A stretch of DNA of 64,000 nt from Gigaspora margarita (taxonomy: Eukaryota; Glomeromycota; Glomeromycetes; Diversisporales; Gigasporaceae), in the NCBI GenBank assembly GCA_009809945.1, contig WTPW01000635.1, positions 13,281 to 77,280 of the forward strand. The letters run 5' to 3'. A model generated the notes under the pieces. That model saw only the letters and a list, made by a program, of their open reading frames with translations, made no database searches and was not told the origin of the DNA. Both the position numbers and the translations under genes were made by a program. Every line of letters starts with the position of its first letter. The first letter of the stretch is position 1. Below, piece by piece: positions 58,930 to 64,000 of this stretch.

Positions 58930-59630
58930 ATTTTAAAGCTTATAATTTATTGGACCAATGATTGACTTGCTAAAAAGGTAAAAATTTTACTTTTGTTCAC
59001 TTCTAATAAACCTCTTACAAATCAATTACTTTAGTACTTATAAAATATATTGAAAAAAACCCGATTACATAAAAATCTAGAATGCTTCTATGTAACAATA
59101 GAATAATAAATGTTCGTGAAATTTTCTATAAATGTGAAAAGTATTTAGCTTATTTTAAATTTAGTAATAAAAGGTTAAAAGAATAATAGTTTGATAAGGG
59201 CTAATACATTTAAGTAAGTTGCTGTATTGCGCATTGTTTTAACTGAATCAAATTTACTTTGAAGTGGTCAGGAGTTATTAAAGCTTATAATTTATTGGGC
59301 CAATGATTGAGTTGCTAAAAGGTACTTTTTTCGCTTCTAATAAACCCCTTACATATCAATTACTTTAGTACTTATAAATATATTGAAAACCCCGATTATA
59401 TAAAAATCTAGAATGCTTTTATGTAACAATAGAATAATGCACAATATGTATGTTCGTGAAATTTTCTATAAATGGACATCATTTGATTTCAAGCAGATTA
59501 ATTTATTTAAAAGTATTTCGCTTATTCTAAATATAGTAATAAAGGTTATAGTTTGATAGGGGCTAATACATTTAAGGAAGTTGCTTTATTGCGCATTGTA
59601 AATTTACTTTGAAGTAATCAAAAGTTATTA
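58930..59630. repeat. Two direct repeats of about 345 bp in the transposon's 5' region
   Basis: AAAGCTTATAATTTATTGG, TCAATTACTTTAGTACTTAT, AAAAATCTAGAATGCTT, GTTCGTGAAATTTTCTATAA and GGGCTAATACATTTAAG occur in the same order in both copies (about 58930-59277 and 59278-59630). Confidence 0.9.
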
Positions 59631-60043
59631 AAAACAGTAAACGAGTATAGCGAAATATTTCTAATGTATTTAATATATTAAATATCTTTAAATTATATAA
59701 AAATGGTTGAATTTTATTTATAAATCATAATATTCTGAAAGCTGCATAAATAATATATAAAAAATTGATTACTTTAGATAAAGCGAATATATTTAAATGC
59801 ATTTGTAGTTAATAAGAAATAATTAAAGATAACTTGATATATGCGGAATAAATTGATTACGTTAGAATTATCTTGAAAATATTTAAATAAATTTAATTTC
59901 CCAATCTTCCTCTTCGTAATTTTCCTATCAACTTCATTTGATACCTTTATCACATTAAATTCTCTCTTCNATACACATTCNGTATTNTNATTAATCTTTA
60001 ATAACTAAAACCTTTNGCATTTTTTTCTTTATTTCATACACAA

Positions 60044-61800
60044 ATGTCTACTCAAAAATTAGGAAAAAGTGCAAAAATGTCTGCTAAAAGGCGTGAAGCT
60101 TTCTTAAAAATGACAGCTNGTANTGGNNTACCTCAGTTAGATACTNANAGNGCTNCTNCGCAGCCTATNNAAACTATTGGCACAGGATNTCATTATTCTN
60201 CAANACCTTCNNATGGTTGAAATTCAATATAATTTTTTTTATTTCATTAATTTCTATTTATAATATTATTAAATTAATCTATTATTTAAAATAATTTAAG
60301 AACAAATTACTTTGGCCGAAATTAAGGATATGCTTATTGGGCTATCCGAAAAAGTTGATAGATTAGAGCGAAAGATTTCAAATATGGATAATCGTATATC
60401 GGAAGGTCTTAACCTTTTGAATAAAACAAAATTTGTTAAGGTAATTATTATTTTATTAGTTATATAAAATATTTATATTTAATTTAATCTAAGTTAATAA
60501 TATTTTATTTTATAATAGCAAACTTGTGGCAATAGCTAAACGACTAATAGTAAAAAACATATACCCGACAGAGGATCAATTTAAGGTTGCAACTGAGGAA
60601 TACCTCTTAGAAAATGAAGCAGATTTCTATGAAGGAATGGATAATAGAGATTGGAATACATATTATGAAGATAAACTCGCAAAACCTGTAAATTTTTTCA
60701 TAAATTCGATTACTTTTGCATTGTGCTAAATTATTGCATTTTCGATTATTTGAATCCCTTCATATATTTTTATATTTTTTATCTAATTTCCAAATCATTA
60801 TCATTTATGTCACTTTTTCGATTGTTTTCATTTTATTGTTTCTTTTTTATTCTTACTTTTTTTGTTTTATTCATTTTTTCATATTTTTAATTTTTTGCTG
60901 CTTATTTTGATTTTTTGATTTATCTTTATTTATTTTAAATTATTGTTTCTTAAAATATCAATGTATTTCAAATTAATTCGAACTGCTTTAAATTCATTCG
61001 CATAAATTTATTTTTTAGCTCCTAGCTCAGCATAGATCTTGCAGAAGTTGAGTTTCCTTGAAAATTAAGGAATCAGTTTTTGCCGTTTTTGGGGAGACCC
61101 TCTTAGACCCAATTAACACAAATGCCACGCCGCAAACTATTACAGCATGGAAGCAATTCAATAAAACAAAATTATGCTACAAAAAACTTTTTAAACCCAT
61201 AGTTGAAAATAATACCACTGCGACCTACTTTACGTGCATACTTGCGAGGGCATGGCCAAATNTTACACCNACTAATATGCAATTGNNATACACAATAACA
61301 GTATNCCAAATATTGCTAAACGAACATTATGAAAAGCTCACTATNAGCGATGAAATAACCAAAAATAGACTAAATAAAAACATAGTAAGTAAAATATAAT
61401 TAATTATATTTAAATTATTTAAATATACATAAAATAATTCTAATATTTTGTAAATTTAATTAAATAAGGATAAATTAGCAAATGGCACTGCTTGTCGCCC
61501 TTCTGCTACTGACAATGAGGATTCTTCAATGGAAGATGAACAAGTCAAAGTAATTTATCTTCTAGTAAGCGGGATCAAAAATGTAAGAGAGCTCCTACCA
61601 CATCCCACACTGCTAAAAAGGGCAAACAAGCAAAGTTGCACAAAGCCCTGTTTCTGTCTCTGATACTTCCACCTATTCACATATTTCTGATACTAATGAA
61701 GATGATTCGCAACATCCCACAACAAGCCAGGATAATCCGCCTGTAACTTCCTCATCTTCAAGCCTCCCGCCAACACACCTCATTCTGAAAATGCTGAATA
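60044..61800 (+). pseudogene. Accessory gene of the CMC/Plavaka-like element, five exons, frame uncertain
   Basis: ATG 60044 opens a basic N-terminus (MSTQKLGKSAKMSAKRREAF). Proposed exons: 60044-60215, 60301-60440 (coiled coil: IKDMLIGLSEKVDRLERKI), 60519-60687 (acidic), 61019-61384 and 61469 onward (TATDNEDSS-like acidic, then basic and Ser/Thr-rich). Introns have GT-AG ends (GTTGAA, GTAATT, GTAAAT, GTAAGT donors) and T-rich acceptors. Exon 1 to 2 keeps phase; exon 2 to 3 does not, a TGA lies at 61049-61051, and the tail changes frame near 61540 and 61640. These are decay or base-call errors, as N calls are frequent. No domain recognised; by position it may be a TnpA-like DNA-binding partner. 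Confidence 0.6.
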
Positions 61801-62482
61801 AAATAATAATTTTTTTACTTGTTTTATTTCTTATGCATTTGTTTTTTTTTATATATGTTTTTATATTTTTTTATTTTATTACATATATACTGCATATTAT
61901 TGTTTATTTTTTTTTATGTTTTTAATATTTTATATTTTATTTTATACATTTTTATATAATTTTTATTTTTTATTCTTTTTTATATTATAGTTAATTTTAT
62001 ATTTATATATTATTATTTTGATTTTTATTTAATAAATTTTTTTTTATTTGTCTTAATATAATTAAATACTTAAATTTTGTCAAAGTTTAATCAATTCAAA
62101 TTAGTTCGAATTAGTTTAGTCTATGAATATCACAGCAATTTTATTCTAATATTTTATCGCATGAAAATATTTACTTTTAGCCATATTTTTGAATTATTCT
62201 AAATAAATTAAAATGTTTTTAAATGTTAGTAATACTTTAAATTAATTAAAATTGTAAATTATGTGTTCTGAATTATAGTAAGTTTATTCGAAATCGTGCA
62301 AAAGCTTTTGCATAATGTTTATTTTTAGGCCTTAAATTTTTATACTTAATATCGTCTTTTAAATAATTTAATATCCTGAACTTTAAATTTACAGTTTTTT
62401 ACTCTATTGAATTTTATATGTATTTAATTAATTCGAATCATTTTGAACAATTGTTAAACTTTTCTAAACTGATTTAATTTTA
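61801..62482. other. Spacer between the converging genes
   Basis: T-rich sequence with TTCGAA-type motifs at 62090-62440; it would hold the 3' ends of both transcripts. No terminal repeat seen. Confidence 0.5.
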
Positions 62483-63978
62483 TTAGAAGATATACTTATT
62501 TACTAAAAAATCATTAGTTTTATCAAAGCATGGAATTATATGAATATTATTTTTAATTGCTTCAATATTAACTATATTATATAATTCTGTCAATTTAAGT
62601 CTAGAACATCCATAATGATATTGATTCTTTGTAAACTAAAAATCATACCACCGAATTAATGTGAGATTATCCATATTTCCTTCAGCAGTTTCAACTTTAA
62701 TTAATAAGTATATCTAAAAAATTAAATATTATAAATTTAATATTTTAAAAATCTAAAAAAAAAATACAACAAATACTGTACCTGTCCATAACAAATTCCT
62801 TCATCTGTCAAATATTCTAATANTTCTTCAGGATTNATAGCAACTGCAACATTGCTATACCAGGCTTTTCCATAAAAATTATCTGTTGCTTGAATTATAG
62901 ACCCATTTTCTAAAGTTACTAAGCTATATATATTAATTATATAATTATCTGTATTAATTTGGTTTGTTGAACTAAAATATATAGTTAAATATTTTAATAA
63001 ATGTTCAAGCCCAGAATATATTTTAGAATTTGGCCTATAATTTTTTAATCTCTGATCAATAAATTCCTGAGCATTATTTAAATCGTATGTCCAAATTAAA
63101 TTAGTAAATTTAAAAGGATTTATAGTTTTGGAATTTTTTGGGTTTCTTGATAATAATTTTGATGCAATAGCCTGTCTTTGAACCTGTTTAATATAAATAA
63201 ATTTAGTTAACTTTAAAAAATATTATAAACATTATTAATAATTAAACAATTATTACCATTTTCATTATTTGATCCTCTATATTTTGTTTATTACTTAAAT
63301 AATATAGTGTTTTAACAAAATCTTTATGAAGACTTTCATAAGTTTCAGTAGAAAATCCATTCAAACAACCATATTTTTTAATTAAATCAGTAGTATGATA
63401 GACCCATGAATGTAATTTTGGAAACTTTAATTTAGAAGCAGAACTTGTTTTAAAAATTTAATAAATTGTTGAGCCCAATTTATTATTAGATTCTAAATAA
63501 AATAGAACTATATTAATATTCGATGATAAAATTATTTAATTTAAATTTTTCAAATAATTCCAAAATATTCACATAGTTGCAAAATTATTTACATACCTCA
63601 AAATCTTTTAAGTCATTATCAGTAAATTCTTCATATCAACTTAAAAGATACATATTATTCCAATTTTTATAAAGCTTCAATAACTTATTTTGAATAGATT
63701 CATCTATATCCAGGTTGTCCAGAACAAATATCATAACCTTCATAAGGTTATGATACTTATTTGCAGTAATTATAGCAAGTGATTGAATACCATTTTTAAA
63801 AATTTTAAGTTCTGGAAATCTTGGAATATTAGCTAATCTATTATCAATAGTATCCAGAATTGAAGCTCTATATTTTTCTTTTAATAGACTGCATGTAAAA
63901 TTAATTTGATGTTTAAATAATCCCAAATCTAAATGATGCATTCTATCAATAACTGTTGTTTCATAAATATTCATATCA
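62483..63978 (-). pseudogene. CMC/Plavaka-like transposase, C-terminal part, four exons
   Basis: Minus-strand exons 63978-63597, 63492-63257, 63183-62782 and 62713-62483 are joined by GT-AG introns of about 70-105 bases (GTATGT, GTAATA and GTACAG donors). In order: DRMHHLDLGLFKHQI, then KLHSWVYHTTDLIKKYG and TETYESLHK, then GSIIQATDNFYGKAWYSNV with CYGQ, then a C-terminal TLIRWYDF, GCSRLKLTELYN and FLVNKYIF. These motifs belong to the transposases called Plavaka (CMC group). The N-terminal half lies beyond the window. A TGA at 63636-63638 and a TAG at 62636-62638 (Gln expected) make this copy defective. Confidence 0.85.
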
Positions 63979-64000
63979 CTAAAATTAATAAAAGTATAAA

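Larger units (their letters stand above)
57966..64000. mobile_element. CMC/Plavaka-like DNA transposon, left part, running off the window
   Basis: Sequence character changes sharply at about 57965, where the retrotransposon stops: CpG-containing TTCGAAATA motifs become frequent and ambiguous bases appear. It contains subterminal palindromes and direct repeats, a plus-strand multi-exon accessory gene and a minus-strand multi-exon transposase. I could not identify the terminal inverted repeat with certainty, and the far end is outside the window. Ambiguous calls inside it suggest several near-identical copies in the genome. Confidence 0.75.

Noticed and set aside
60716-60910. Hydrophobic plus-strand frame
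   Set aside because: It lies in an intron of the accessory gene and is T-rich sequence read as Phe, Leu and Ile.
16621-63638. TGA read as tryptophan (altered genetic code)
   Set aside because: TAG also replaces Trp and Gln, and some TGA codons stand where Arg is expected, so decay by transition explains the stops better than recoding.
1-64000. Mitochondrial origin, because of high AT content
   Set aside because: Nuclear-type LINEs, hAT and CMC transposons with spliceosomal introns, and no mitochondrial genes.

Overview
The window is very AT-rich, gene-poor nuclear DNA built almost wholly of transposable elements, foldback (inverted-repeat) elements and tandem satellites. I see no intact host gene, rRNA, tRNA gene or CRISPR array. 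The mix suggests a large, repeat-swollen fungal genome of the arbuscular mycorrhizal type (Glomeromycotina, for example Rhizophagus or Gigaspora): hAT relics, a CMC/Plavaka-like transposase with short GT-AG introns, a LINE with endonuclease, reverse transcriptase and RNase H, tRNA-headed SINEs, a KRBA2-like integrase, and dense TA-, TTA/TAA- and 8-bp-duplicating MITEs. The organism is inferred from memory of protein families, not from a search.

Layout. 0.8-3.1 kb is a nest of foldback elements inside one another. 4-5.3 kb holds two MITEs and a triplet microsatellite. 5.5-7 kb is a broken minus-strand integrase, followed by arrays of exon-like repeats with splice signals (7-10 kb). 10-15.7 kb is MITEs, a tRNA-headed SINE-like unit and a foldback interrupted by another element. 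15.97-21.84 kb is one decayed full-length LINE inside an ATTAATCGATTAGTTGAC-type satellite. 22.8-26.1 kb has five foldbacks. 27-29.75 kb is a decayed hAT transposase gene whose first intron is filled with the same satellite. 34.5-37.3 kb is a ~98-bp satellite broken by two MITEs; 39.1-40.9 kb is a ~325-bp hairpin-rich satellite. 43.3-45.9 kb is a 1.7-kb TIR element inside a foldback. 46.4-48.3 kb holds four MITEs or foldbacks, one nested in another. 49-53.6 kb holds two related minus-strand SINEs and a ~351-bp tandem array. About 54.1-57.96 kb is the broken 5' part of an LTR retrotransposon with gag. From about 57.97 kb to the end lies part of a CMC/Plavaka-like DNA transposon with a plus-strand accessory gene converging on a minus-strand multi-exon transposase.

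How it works together. The autonomous relics (LINE, hAT, CMC) can be paired with short non-autonomous elements by their target-site duplications: 8 bp for hAT-like MITEs, TA for Tc1/mariner/pogo-like, TAA/TTA for PIF/Harbinger-like, TTAA for one element, and ~17 bp for a SINE that was presumably LINE-mobilised. Many foldbacks with different ends share one internal sequence module, the most unusual signal I found.
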